Source of the DNA: an uncultured Lachnospiraceae bacterium
Lineage (GTDB): Bacteria; Bacillota; Clostridia; Lachnospirales; Lachnospiraceae
Direction of reading: 5' to 3'
DNA: 17,567 nt
Assembly: GCA_910588885.1 (NCBI GenBank)
Contig: CAJUSQ010000061.1
Coordinates: 1-17,567, forward strand
Below are positions 7,787 to 14,308 of this stretch, piece by piece; positions within the stretch are counted from its first letter, which is position 1; every line of letters begins with the position of its first letter. Below the pieces are notes generated by a model. It saw only the letters and a list, made by a program, of their open reading frames with translations. It did no database searches and had not been told where the DNA came from. A program made the translations under genes and the position numbers.

Positions 7787-7825
7787 CTGGTATACACCTC
7801 CTCTATGTTAAAAAACATCACTACA

Positions 7826-7853
7826 ATTATAACAAATAATCCTTTGAAGTCAA
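7826..7853 (-). promoter_or_regulatory. Sigma-A-type promoter of the rpmH operon
   Basis: On the minus strand TTGACT (7853-7848) and a perfect TATAAT (7831-7826) are separated by 16 bp, with TG one base before the -10 (extended -10). The predicted start near 7819 leaves a leader of about 33 bases before the rpmH ATG. Confidence 0.85.
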
Positions 7854-8045
7854 GCTATTTCCGGATTTTTTTACAAAAACTCACCGAAAAATCAGAAATG
7901 TGGAAAACCGGGATTCATTGGTACACTACATCTATGGCTGATTATTATTTGGGGACTAGATGTTGATATATTTCAATCCCTATTATATAAGGAAGAAACT
8001 CGTCCCATTTTTAAATCCTGTGTAAAAGTGGATGTTTACATAAAG

Positions 8046-8099
8046 TTATGCACATTTTGTGGATAACTTGTGGATATCTTGCGGACAAGTTGTTTGTAA
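8046..8099. promoter_or_regulatory. DnaA-box cluster with 11-bp phasing
   Basis: TTATGCACA (8046-8054, plus strand) and TGTGGATAA (8058-8066, minus strand) both match the TTATNCACA consensus exactly. They are followed in the same minus orientation by TGTGGATAT (8069-8077, one mismatch), TGCGGACAA (8080-8088, two) and TGTTTGTAA (8091-8099, two). Start positions 8058, 8069, 8080 and 8091 are exactly 11 bp apart, so bound DnaA molecules would lie on nearly the same face of the helix. Known DnaA biology suggests strong boxes anchoring and weak ones filling cooperatively; that reading is inferred. Confidence 0.8.
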
Positions 8100-8184
8100 C
8101 ATAGGAAGTATACTCTTTTTTTCTGGATAAATCAATGTTTTTTCTCTGTAGATATTGTTTATAAGCCTTAAGGAGAGGTTTTAA

Positions 8185-8271
8185 GTGGTTATCGTGAAAA
8201 AAATGTATCCTTCAATTATTTCCTTGCTAAATCGGCGAATTTGCGTTATTATAGAGTATGGACAATTATGA
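8185..8271 (+). CDS. Possible 28-codon leader ORF upstream of dnaA
   Basis: A GTG at 8185 follows AAGGAGAGG with a 6-base spacer, an excellent ribosome-binding site, and opens a frame of 28 codons (starting MVIVKKMYPSIISLLNRR, ending EYGQL) that stops with TGA at 8269-8271, 35 bases before the dnaA ATG. The peptide is basic at its start and hydrophobic in the middle. The candidate dnaA promoter lies inside it, so only transcripts starting further upstream would carry it, and I see no convincing promoter there. It may be a regulatory leader, or the ribosome-binding-site likeness may be chance in origin DNA. I do not recognise the peptide. Confidence 0.3.
   Translation: MVIVKKMYPSIISLLNRRICVIIEYGQL
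8224..8252 (+). promoter_or_regulatory. Candidate dnaA promoter
   Basis: TTGCTA (8224-8229) and TATTAT (8247-8252) are spaced by 17 bp. The predicted start near 8259 gives a leader of about 48 bases before the dnaA ATG, containing the dnaA ribosome-binding site GGAGA (8295-8299). The DnaA-box cluster lies 125-180 bp upstream, close enough for autoregulation, which is known for dnaA in other bacteria but is not shown here. Confidence 0.6.
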
Positions 8272-8306
8272 GGAGAATAAAGTAAACACGTATTGGAGAT
8301 TTTTAT

Positions 8307-9656
8307 ATGCAGCTGATTAAAGAAAAATGGGACGAAATACTTCTGACAGTCAAGGAAGAACATGAATTAACGGACGTATCTTTCGATACCTGGCTGAAAC
8401 CCTTAAGGGTTTACGGCGTCGACGGGAATAAGCTTTATATCCTGGTTCCATCTGAACAGATGGGCTTGAATTACATTACAAAAAAATATACCCTTCCGAT
8501 TAAGGTTGCCATCGCGGAGCTGACCGGAGCCGATTACGAGATCGAATTTATTTTACAGGAGCAGACGAAAAATATCCCTGCCTTTCGAAGCAAGGATCCT
8601 GCCTTTGCTCAGAATTCCGACCGCACAAACTTAAATCCAAATTATACATTTGATACCTTCGTAGTGGGAAAAAATAACCGGTTCGCTCATTCCGCATCCT
8701 TAGCCGTTGCAGAATCTCCAGGCGAAGTCTACAATCCTCTTTATATTTACGGGGGACCTGGACTGGGCAAAACCCATCTGATGCATTCCATCGGTCATTT
8801 TATACTGAAACAAAAACCGGAGAAGAAGGTCATTTACGTGACCTCTGAAGAATTTACCAATGAAGTCATCGACTCTATTCGAAACGGAAATGCCTCCGCC
8901 ATGACAAAGCTGCGGGACAAATACCGTACCGTAGATGTTTTGATGATTGACGACATCCAGTTTATCATTGGGAAAGAAAGTACCCAGGAAGAATTTTTCC
9001 ACACCTTCAACGTACTTCATTCGGCCAACAAGCAGATCATCCTGTCCTCGGATAAACCGCCGAAGGACATGGAGATCTTAGAAGAACGAATCCGTTCCCG
9101 GTTTGAATGGGGACTTCTGGCAGACGTAGGCTTTCCGGATTACGAAACAAGAATGGCCATCCTGCGGCGGAAGGAAGAATTGGACGGCTTCCATCTGGAC
9201 GATGACGTTTTAGATTATATTGCCACCAATATCAAATCCAACATTCGGGAATTGGAAGGGGCCTTAAATAAACTGCTGGCTTTTTCCAACCTGGAACATA
9301 CCGAGATCACTATGGACGTAGCCGTACGGGAGCTTCAAAATATCATTTCCCCGGATAAGCAGAAGGAGATCACTCCGCAGTTCATCATAGAAATAGTGGC
9401 CGAGCATTTCAACATTTCCACAGAGAAAATGATTTCCAAGGCCCGCAGCAGCGATATCGCAAGACCCCGCCAGATTGCCATGTACCTGTGCAAGGATATG
9501 ACCAACATCCAACTGGAATCCATCGGCGCCCTTCTGGGAGGCCGGGACCACTCCACCATCATCCATGGAATTAAGAAAATTACTGAGGATTACGAGAAAA
9601 ATGAAAACACCCGGAACCTCATTGATACCATAAAGAAAAAGATCAACCCCAATTAA
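8307..9656 (+). CDS. dnaA: Chromosomal replication initiator protein DnaA
   Basis: DnaA is the AAA+ ATPase that binds DnaA boxes, forms a filament on the origin, melts it and loads the helicase. The 449 residues show all four domains: an interaction domain (about 1-83, containing FDTWLKPL), a short linker (about 84-111), the AAA+ domain with Walker A GGPGLGKT (149-156), Walker B LMIDD (212-216) and the arginine-finger region EERIRSRFEWGL, and the DNA-binding domain with the signature GGRDHST (411-417). The ATG at 8307 has GGAGA 7 bases upstream. The 286-bp gap before dnaN contains further origin elements. No clear terminator follows the gene, so read-through into dnaN is likely. Confidence 0.99.
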   Translation: MQLIKEKWDEILLTVKEEHELTDVSFDTWLKPLRVYGVDGNKLYILVPSEQMGLNYITKKYTLPIKVAIAELTGADYEIEFILQEQTKNIPAFRSKDPAFAQNSDRTNLNPNYTFDTFVVGKNNRFAHSASLAVAESPGEVYNPLYIYGGPGLGKTHLMHSIGHFILKQKPEKKVIYVTSEEFTNEVIDSIRNGNASAMTKLRDKYRTVDVLMIDDIQFIIGKESTQEEFFHTFNVLHSANKQIILSSDKPPKDMEILEERIRSRFEWGLLADVGFPDYETRMAILRRKEELDGFHLDDDVLDYIATNIKSNIRELEGALNKLLAFSNLEHTEITMDVAVRELQNIISPDKQKEITPQFIIEIVAEHFNISTEKMISKARSSDIARPRQIAMYLCKDMTNIQLESIGALLGGRDHSTIIHGIKKITEDYEKNENTRNLIDTIKKKINPN

Positions 9657-9744
9657 ACATTTTTTTCACAAACATTCCACTCAGACTGTGGAAAGCACTG
9701 GATAACCGGAATATGAAGCAAACGCCCGTCTAAAGACCATAAAA

Positions 9745-9753
9745 TTATTCACA
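9745..9753 (+). promoter_or_regulatory. DnaA box (exact consensus)
   Basis: TTATTCACA matches TTATNCACA exactly and lies 88 bp after the dnaA stop codon, about 110 bp upstream of the DnaA-trio-like element. Confidence 0.7.
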
Positions 9754-9863
9754 TTCCATAAAGGCTTCATCCAGCCCTCTTCCACATGTTTCTGAACCGG
9801 AAAAATAACCGGAAAACCCCTTCAGGTACAGGTTCCGGTAGTTTATGAACTTACCAACACCCC

Positions 9864-9916
9864 CTATTACTACGAAGACGAATGTCTTATTCTATTTTTT
9901 TATATTTTGCTTTTTT
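9864..9916 (+). other. Candidate DnaA-trio element and AT-rich unwinding region
   Basis: After a C-rich step (9860-9864) come CTA TTA CTA (9864-9872), then weaker CGA AGA CGA. Read 3' to 5' on the other strand the first three are GAT-AAT-GAT, matching the DnaA-trio consensus described for B. subtilis. A 32-base tract follows (9885-9916) with only four G or C bases, suited to be the DNA unwinding element. The boxes immediately upstream (9843-9859) each have two mismatches, which weakens the call. A short palindrome AAGAC-N4-GTCTT (9875-9888) sits at the junction. Confidence 0.55.
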
Positions 9917-9931
9917 CAGACCGGAAAGGAG

Positions 9932-9940
9932 TTATACACA
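9932..9940 (+). promoter_or_regulatory. DnaA box inside the dnaN translation initiation region
   Basis: TTATACACA matches the TTATNCACA consensus exactly. It lies between the dnaN ribosome-binding site AAGGAG (9926-9931) and the ATG at 9943, making up nearly the whole spacer. Confidence 0.65.
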
Positions 9941-9942
9941 TT

Positions 9943-11055
9943 ATGAAAATTATCTGTTCCAAATCAGACTTGCTCCGCGGAGTAAATATTGTTTCAAAAG
10001 CAGTTCCTTCGAAAACCACAATGGCAATCTTAGAATGCATTCTGATAAATGCTTCCTCCAGTTCCATTAAGTTGACGGCAAATGATATGGAACTCGGAAT
10101 CGAAACGGTCATTAAGGGTGAAATTGCTGAGCCTGGTATTATTGCTTTGGATGCAAAGATCTTTTCTGAGATTGTACGCAAATTACCGGATAATAATGTT
10201 TCCATTGAAACAGACGAAAGCTTTAAGACTATCATCACCTGTGAAAAATCCAAATTCAATATTATCGGTAAATCAGGAGAAGATTTCTCTTATCTGCCTT
10301 ATATCGAAAAAAACCGTCCGCTCCTGCTTTCTCAGTTCACTCTGAAAGAAGTAATCCGTCAAACGATTTTTTCCATCGCAGATAATGATAATAATAAATT
10401 AATGACAGGCGAATTATTTGAGATTAATGAAAACGTATTAAAGGTTGTATCATTAGACGGACATCGTATTTCAATACGAAGTATAGAATTGAGAGAATCC
10501 TATGATTATCATAAGGTGGTGGTTCCCGGAAAGACTTTACAGGAAATCAGCAAGATCCTGTCCGGGGACAACAGCGCGGATGTAAGCCTTTTCTTTACGG
10601 AAAAGCATGTGGTATTCGAATTTGATGAAACTACGGTCGTATCCAGATTAATCGAGGGAGAATATTTCCGAATCGAACAAATGCTCTCCTCAGACTATGA
10701 AACCAAGATTAAGATTAACAAACAGGAGTTATTGGATTGTATTGACCGGGCGACCCTTTTGGTAAAAGAAGGGGATAAGAAGCCAATCATCATGAATATC
10801 ACGGACGAAAGCATGGAATTAAAAATCAATTCCTTTATCGGCTCCATGAATGAAGACATTGACATACAGAAGGAAGGCAAGGATATCCTGATCGGATTCA
10901 ATCCGAAATTTTTCATCGAAGCATTACGGGTAATTGACGAAGAAACGATTACTCTGTATATGGTGAATCCGAAAGCTCCCTGTTTTATCAAGGACGAAAA
11001 GGAAAGCTTTATCTATCTGATTCTGCCTGTCAATTTCAATACCGCAAATAATTAA
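9943..11055 (+). CDS. dnaN: DNA polymerase III beta subunit (sliding clamp)
   Basis: DnaN forms the ring-shaped dimer that encircles DNA and tethers the replicative polymerase and many repair proteins. From the ATG at 9943 (MKIICSKSDLLRGVNIVSKA) the product is 370 residues, within the family's normal range, with three repeated clamp domains of about 120 residues; the C-terminus YLILPVNF is typical. An in-frame ATG at 9907 would add 12 residues but lacks a ribosome-binding site and family similarity. AAGGAG lies 11 bases before the chosen start, slightly far, with a DnaA box in between. The stop is followed after 20 bases by rlbA, so dnaN, rlbA and recF look like one operon. Confidence 0.98.
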   Translation: MKIICSKSDLLRGVNIVSKAVPSKTTMAILECILINASSSSIKLTANDMELGIETVIKGEIAEPGIIALDAKIFSEIVRKLPDNNVSIETDESFKTIITCEKSKFNIIGKSGEDFSYLPYIEKNRPLLLSQFTLKEVIRQTIFSIADNDNNKLMTGELFEINENVLKVVSLDGHRISIRSIELRESYDYHKVVVPGKTLQEISKILSGDNSADVSLFFTEKHVVFEFDETTVVSRLIEGEYFRIEQMLSSDYETKIKINKQELLDCIDRATLLVKEGDKKPIIMNITDESMELKINSFIGSMNEDIDIQKEGKDILIGFNPKFFIEALRVIDEETITLYMVNPKAPCFIKDEKESFIYLILPVNFNTANN

Positions 11056-11075
11056 TGGTTTAGAGGTGGGAAATT

Positions 11076-11285
11076 TTGGAAATAATAAAATTAAAAGAAG
11101 AATATATCAAGCTGGGGCAGGCTTTGAAAGCAGCTAATCTGGTAGAAAGCGGCGTTATGGCCAAAATAGTGATCCAGGACGGGCTTGTAACCGTAAACGG
11201 TGAAACTGAGACTCAGCGGGGAAAGAAATTGTACGACGGAGACGTTGTTTCCTTTGAAAACGAAACAATTAAAATAGTAAAATGA
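11076..11285 (+). CDS. rlbA: S4-domain RNA-binding protein YaaA/RlbA
   Basis: This 69-residue protein belongs to the small S4-like family found between dnaN and recF in Bacillota (YaaA in B. subtilis, renamed RlbA), linked there to late large-subunit ribosome assembly. The S4 core is visible as LGQALKAANLVESGVMAK followed by GLVTVNGETETQRGKKL and DGDVV. The start is TTG at 11076, supported by GAGGTGGG 5 bases upstream and by the match of EIIKLKEEYIKLGQ to the family's N-terminus. Its stop overlaps the recF start (ATGA), giving translational coupling. The role is inferred from the family. Confidence 0.92.
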   Translation: MEIIKLKEEYIKLGQALKAANLVESGVMAKIVIQDGLVTVNGETETQRGKKLYDGDVVSFENETIKIVK

Positions 11286-12367
11286 TATTAAAATCAGTGG
11301 AATTAAGTAATTTCCGCAATTATGAAACGCTGCAGATGCAGTTTGACAAAGGAACCAACATCCTGTACGGGGACAATGCCCAGGGAAAAACAAATGTTCT
11401 GGAGTCTGTCTATGTCAGCGGGACCACCAAATCCCACCGGGGCAGTAAAGACAAGGAGCTGATCCGGTTCGGCTGTGACGAAGCCCATATTCGTACCATT
11501 GTGGAAAAAAACGGGCTGGACTATCAGATTGACATGCATATTAAGAAAAACCGTTCCAAAGGAATTGCGATAAATAAGCTTCCGATTAAGAAAGCGGCAG
11601 ATTTGTTTGGAATATTAAATCTTGTTTTATTTTCCCCGGAAGATTTGAACATGATTAAAAACGGCCCGGCAGAACGCCGGAGGTTTCTGGATTTTGAATT
11701 GTGCCAGCTGGATAAGGTCTATCTCCACTATTTGTCAAAGTACAACAAGGTGCTGAACCAGCGGAATAAGCTGCTGAAAGATATTCCGTTCCATCCAAGC
11801 CTTAAGGATACCCTTCCGGTTTGGAATCTGCAGCTTTTGGAATGCGGCCGGAACGTGATTCTGGCAAGACAGAAATTTGTAAACCAGCTGAACGAAATTG
11901 TATATGAAATACATAAAAAGATTTCCGGAGGCAGGGAAGCGCTTTTGATCAAATACGAACCGGATGCTTCCCCGGAGGAACTGGAGCAGAAGCTTCAGAA
12001 CTGTCAGGAACGGGATTTGAAATTAGGCACAACGAACGTCGGGCCCCACAGGGATGATTTATCATTTCTGATCGGGGATATAGATATCCGGAAATTTGGT
12101 TCTCAGGGACAGCAGCGTACCTCCGCGTTATCACTGAAATTATCCGAGATTGAATTGGTAAAAAGATCCGTTCACGAAACGCCGGTACTGCTTTTAGATG
12201 ATGTGCTGTCCGAGTTGGACAGCAGCCGGCAGAATTTTTTGTTAAATAGTATCCATGATATCCAAACGGTTATCACCTGTACCGGATTGGATGAATTTGT
12301 AAAAAACAGGTTTCAGATAAATCAAGTATTTCGGGTTATGGAAGGACATGTTTTGAAAATCAATTAG
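11282..12367 (+). CDS. recF: DNA replication and repair protein RecF
   Basis: RecF is an SMC/Rad50-like ATPase that acts with RecO and RecR to load RecA at single-strand gaps and to restart stalled forks. The 361 residues contain Walker A GDNAQGKT (30-37), the RecF segment NLVLFSPEDLNMIKNGPAERRRFLD, the ABC-type signature region KFGSQGQQRTSALSLKL and Walker B VLLLDDVLSELD (from about 302). The ATG overlaps the rlbA stop by 4 bases and no separate ribosome-binding site is needed. The stop is 10 bases before gyrB, so recF continues the dnaN transcript into the gyrase genes. Confidence 0.98.
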   Translation: MILKSVELSNFRNYETLQMQFDKGTNILYGDNAQGKTNVLESVYVSGTTKSHRGSKDKELIRFGCDEAHIRTIVEKNGLDYQIDMHIKKNRSKGIAINKLPIKKAADLFGILNLVLFSPEDLNMIKNGPAERRRFLDFELCQLDKVYLHYLSKYNKVLNQRNKLLKDIPFHPSLKDTLPVWNLQLLECGRNVILARQKFVNQLNEIVYEIHKKISGGREALLIKYEPDASPEELEQKLQNCQERDLKLGTTNVGPHRDDLSFLIGDIDIRKFGSQGQQRTSALSLKLSEIELVKRSVHETPVLLLDDVLSELDSSRQNFLLNSIHDIQTVITCTGLDEFVKNRFQINQVFRVMEGHVLKIN

Positions 12368-12377
12368 GAGGAAATCA

Positions 12378-14294
12378 ATGAGCAACGAGTACGGAGCAGA
12401 TCAAATACAGATTTTGGAAGGCTTGGAAGCAGTGCGGAAACGTCCGGGAATGTATATCGGCAGCACCTCCTCCAGAGGGCTTCACCATCTGGTCTATGAA
12501 ATCGTAGACAATGCGGTGGATGAAGCGCTGGCGGGATACTGCGATACCATAGATGTGACGATTAATCCGGATAATTCCATTGTAGTGATTGACAACGGCC
12601 GGGGAATTCCTGTGGGAATTAACCACAAAGCGGGACTTCCTGCCGTGGAAGTGGTTTTTACGGTGCTTCATGCCGGCGGGAAATTCGGCGGCGGCGGCTA
12701 CAAGGTATCCGGCGGGCTCCACGGAGTGGGAGCCTCTGTCGTGAACGCCCTTTCCAACTGGCTGGAAGTGGAAATTTACCGGGAAGGAAAGATATATAAA
12801 CAGCGTTACGAACGGGGAAAGACCATGTATCCGGTAAAAGTAGAAGGAACCTGCCCGATGGAAAAGACCGGGACAAAGGTTACCTTTTCTCCGGACGGGA
12901 ACATTTTTGAAGATACGGTGTTCGATTATGAGATTTTAAAAAGCCGCCTGCGGGAGATGGCATTTTTAACAAAAGGAGTCAAGATCGTACTGCGGGACCT
13001 GCGTCCGGAAAAGGAAATAGTAAGGGCCTTCCACTACGAAGGGGGCATTAAGGAATTTGTCACCTACTTAAACAAGAACAAGGAAGCCCTTTATGAAGAA
13101 GTGATTTACTGTGAAGGGGAGAAGGACGGCGTTTTTGTAGAAGTTGCCATGCAGCATAACGATTCCTACAATGATGCAACGTATAGCTTTGTGAATAATA
13201 TCACAACTCCGGAAGGTGGAACCCATCTGGCGGGATTTCGGAATGCCTTGACGAAAACCTTTAATGCCTATGCAAAAAACAATAAGATCATTAAGGAAAA
13301 CGAAGCGGCGCTTTCCGGCGATGATATCCGGGAAGGCTTGACGGCTATTATCAGCGTAAAGATCGAAGAACCTCAGTTCGAAGGACAGACCAAGCAGAAG
13401 CTTGGAAACAGTGAAGCCAGAGGAGCCGTGGACGGGGTAGTCAGTGAACAGCTTACCTATTTTCTGGAACAGAATCCTGCCATTGCCAAATCCATTTGTG
13501 AAAAATCCCTGCTGGCTCAGAGGGCCAGGGAAGCTGCAAGGAAGGCCAGGGATCTCACCAGACGGAAGACGGCTTTGGAGGGAATGTCCCTGCCCGGGAA
13601 GTTGGCGGACTGTTCCGACAAGGATCCGAAAAATTGTGAAATCTATATCGTGGAGGGAGATTCTGCCGGAGGCTCAGCCAAGACTGCCAGAAGCCGGGCC
13701 ACTCAGGCAATTCTTCCTCTGCGGGGCAAAATTTTAAACGTAGAGAAAGCGCGGCTGGATAAGATTTACGGCAATGCTGAGATCAAAGCCATGATTACCG
13801 CATTTGGTACAGGAATTCATGAAGATTTCGATATTTCTAAACTAAGATATCATAAAATTATTATTATGACCGATGCGGACGTGGACGGGGCACATATCAG
13901 TACCCTTTTGCTTACTTTTCTCTATCGGTTTATGCCGGAGCTGATTAAGCAGGGCTATGTATATCTGGCAAAGCCCCCCCTGTTTAAGATTGAAAAAAAT
14001 AAAAAAATCTGGTATGCCTATAACGAACCGGAGCTGAACAGTATTTTATTGGAGATCGGCCGGGATAACAACAATAAAATTCAGCGTTACAAAGGGCTGG
14101 GAGAGATGGATCCTGAACAGCTCTGGGAAACTACGATGGATCCGGAACGGAGGATTCTGGAACGGGTAGTGATGGATGAAGAGAATTCTTCGGAGATTGA
14201 CTTAACCTTTACAACCCTCATGGGGGATAAAGTAGAACCGCGGCGTGAATTTATCGAGGCAAATGCCAAGTATGTACAAAACTTGGATATTTAG
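12378..14294 (+). CDS. gyrB: DNA gyrase subunit B
   Basis: GyrB is the ATPase subunit of gyrase, which introduces negative supercoils ahead of the fork. The 638 residues are the shorter Gram-positive form, without the roughly 165-residue insert of E. coli. The GHKL ATP site shows EIVDNAVDEA (41-50, with general-base Glu41), DNGRGIP (72-78) and GGLHGVGASVVNALS (112-126). The transducer loop QTKQKLG (337-343) has the ATP-sensing lysine. The TOPRIM metal sites are EGDSAGGSAK (426-435) and DADVDGAHI (499-507), followed by the tail motif QRYKGLGEM. AGGAGG lies before the ATG. The stop overlaps the ribosome-binding site of gyrA, 14 bases away. Topoisomerase IV ParE is the alternative, but pairing with GyrA-box-bearing gyrA and location favour gyrase. 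Confidence 0.98.
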   Translation: MSNEYGADQIQILEGLEAVRKRPGMYIGSTSSRGLHHLVYEIVDNAVDEALAGYCDTIDVTINPDNSIVVIDNGRGIPVGINHKAGLPAVEVVFTVLHAGGKFGGGGYKVSGGLHGVGASVVNALSNWLEVEIYREGKIYKQRYERGKTMYPVKVEGTCPMEKTGTKVTFSPDGNIFEDTVFDYEILKSRLREMAFLTKGVKIVLRDLRPEKEIVRAFHYEGGIKEFVTYLNKNKEALYEEVIYCEGEKDGVFVEVAMQHNDSYNDATYSFVNNITTPEGGTHLAGFRNALTKTFNAYAKNNKIIKENEAALSGDDIREGLTAIISVKIEEPQFEGQTKQKLGNSEARGAVDGVVSEQLTYFLEQNPAIAKSICEKSLLAQRAREAARKARDLTRRKTALEGMSLPGKLADCSDKDPKNCEIYIVEGDSAGGSAKTARSRATQAILPLRGKILNVEKARLDKIYGNAEIKAMITAFGTGIHEDFDISKLRYHKIIIMTDADVDGAHISTLLLTFLYRFMPELIKQGYVYLAKPPLFKIEKNKKIWYAYNEPELNSILLEIGRDNNNKIQRYKGLGEMDPEQLWETTMDPERRILERVVMDEENSSEIDLTFTTLMGDKVEPRREFIEANAKYVQNLDI

Positions 14295-14308
14295 GAGGAT
14301 ATTAGGAA

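Larger units (their letters stand above)
7787..8306. other. rpmH-dnaA intergenic region: upstream part of oriC
   Basis: This 520-bp gap separates the two divergent arms, the classic origin position. It holds the rpmH promoter (7826-7853), a dense DnaA-box cluster (8046-8099), outlying near-consensus boxes at 7899-7907 (TGTGGAAAA), 8019-8027 (TGTGTAAAA) and 8122-8130 (TCTGGATAA), each with one mismatch, an AT-rich stretch at about 8100-8165, a possible leader ORF (8185-8271) and the dnaA promoter (8224-8252). Between 7855 and 7980 I see no gene and only one isolated near-consensus box. Assignment as origin rests on boxes plus gene context. Confidence 0.85.
9705..9926. repeat. Five dispersed copies of ACCGGAA
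   Basis: ACCGGAA occurs at 9705-9711, 9796-9802, 9808-9814 and 9920-9926, and inverted (TTCCGGT) at 9833-9839. The second and third form a 12-bp-spaced direct repeat sharing AACCGGAAAA (9795-9804, 9807-9816). The third and the inverted copy could form a 7-bp stem. No known binding protein is assigned. Confidence 0.5.
9657..9942. other. dnaA-dnaN intergenic region: downstream part of oriC
   Basis: This 286-bp gap has no gene. It contains consensus DnaA boxes at 9745-9753 (TTATTCACA) and 9932-9940 (TTATACACA), weak box-like sites including TTATGAACT (9843-9851) and TTACCAACA (9851-9859), a C-rich step, a DnaA-trio-like run and an AT-rich tract (9864-9916), and five ACCGGAA motifs. This resembles the bipartite origin of B. 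subtilis, where unwinding occurs between dnaA and dnaN. The terminus-side boundary and the exact melting site cannot be fixed from sequence alone. No strong dnaN promoter was recognised. Confidence 0.7.

Noticed and set aside
7963..7990. Plus-strand promoter TTGATA ... TATATA
   Set aside because: The spacer is only 15 bp and no gene or leader starts downstream within reach; probably AT-rich origin DNA.
8258..8320. 20-codon ATG frame overlapping the dnaA start
   Set aside because: No ribosome-binding site precedes its ATG, which falls at the predicted transcription start; the frame simply runs into dnaA out of phase.
9875..9888. Palindrome AAGAC-N4-GTCTT
   Set aside because: Only 5-bp arms and no U-tract; too short to call a terminator or operator on its own, though noted within the unwinding region.
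9900..10259. Antisense frame of about 119 codons over dnaN
   Set aside because: It lies opposite a clear, conserved dnaN, has no family-like sequence and no ribosome-binding context; it is a shadow of the coding strand.
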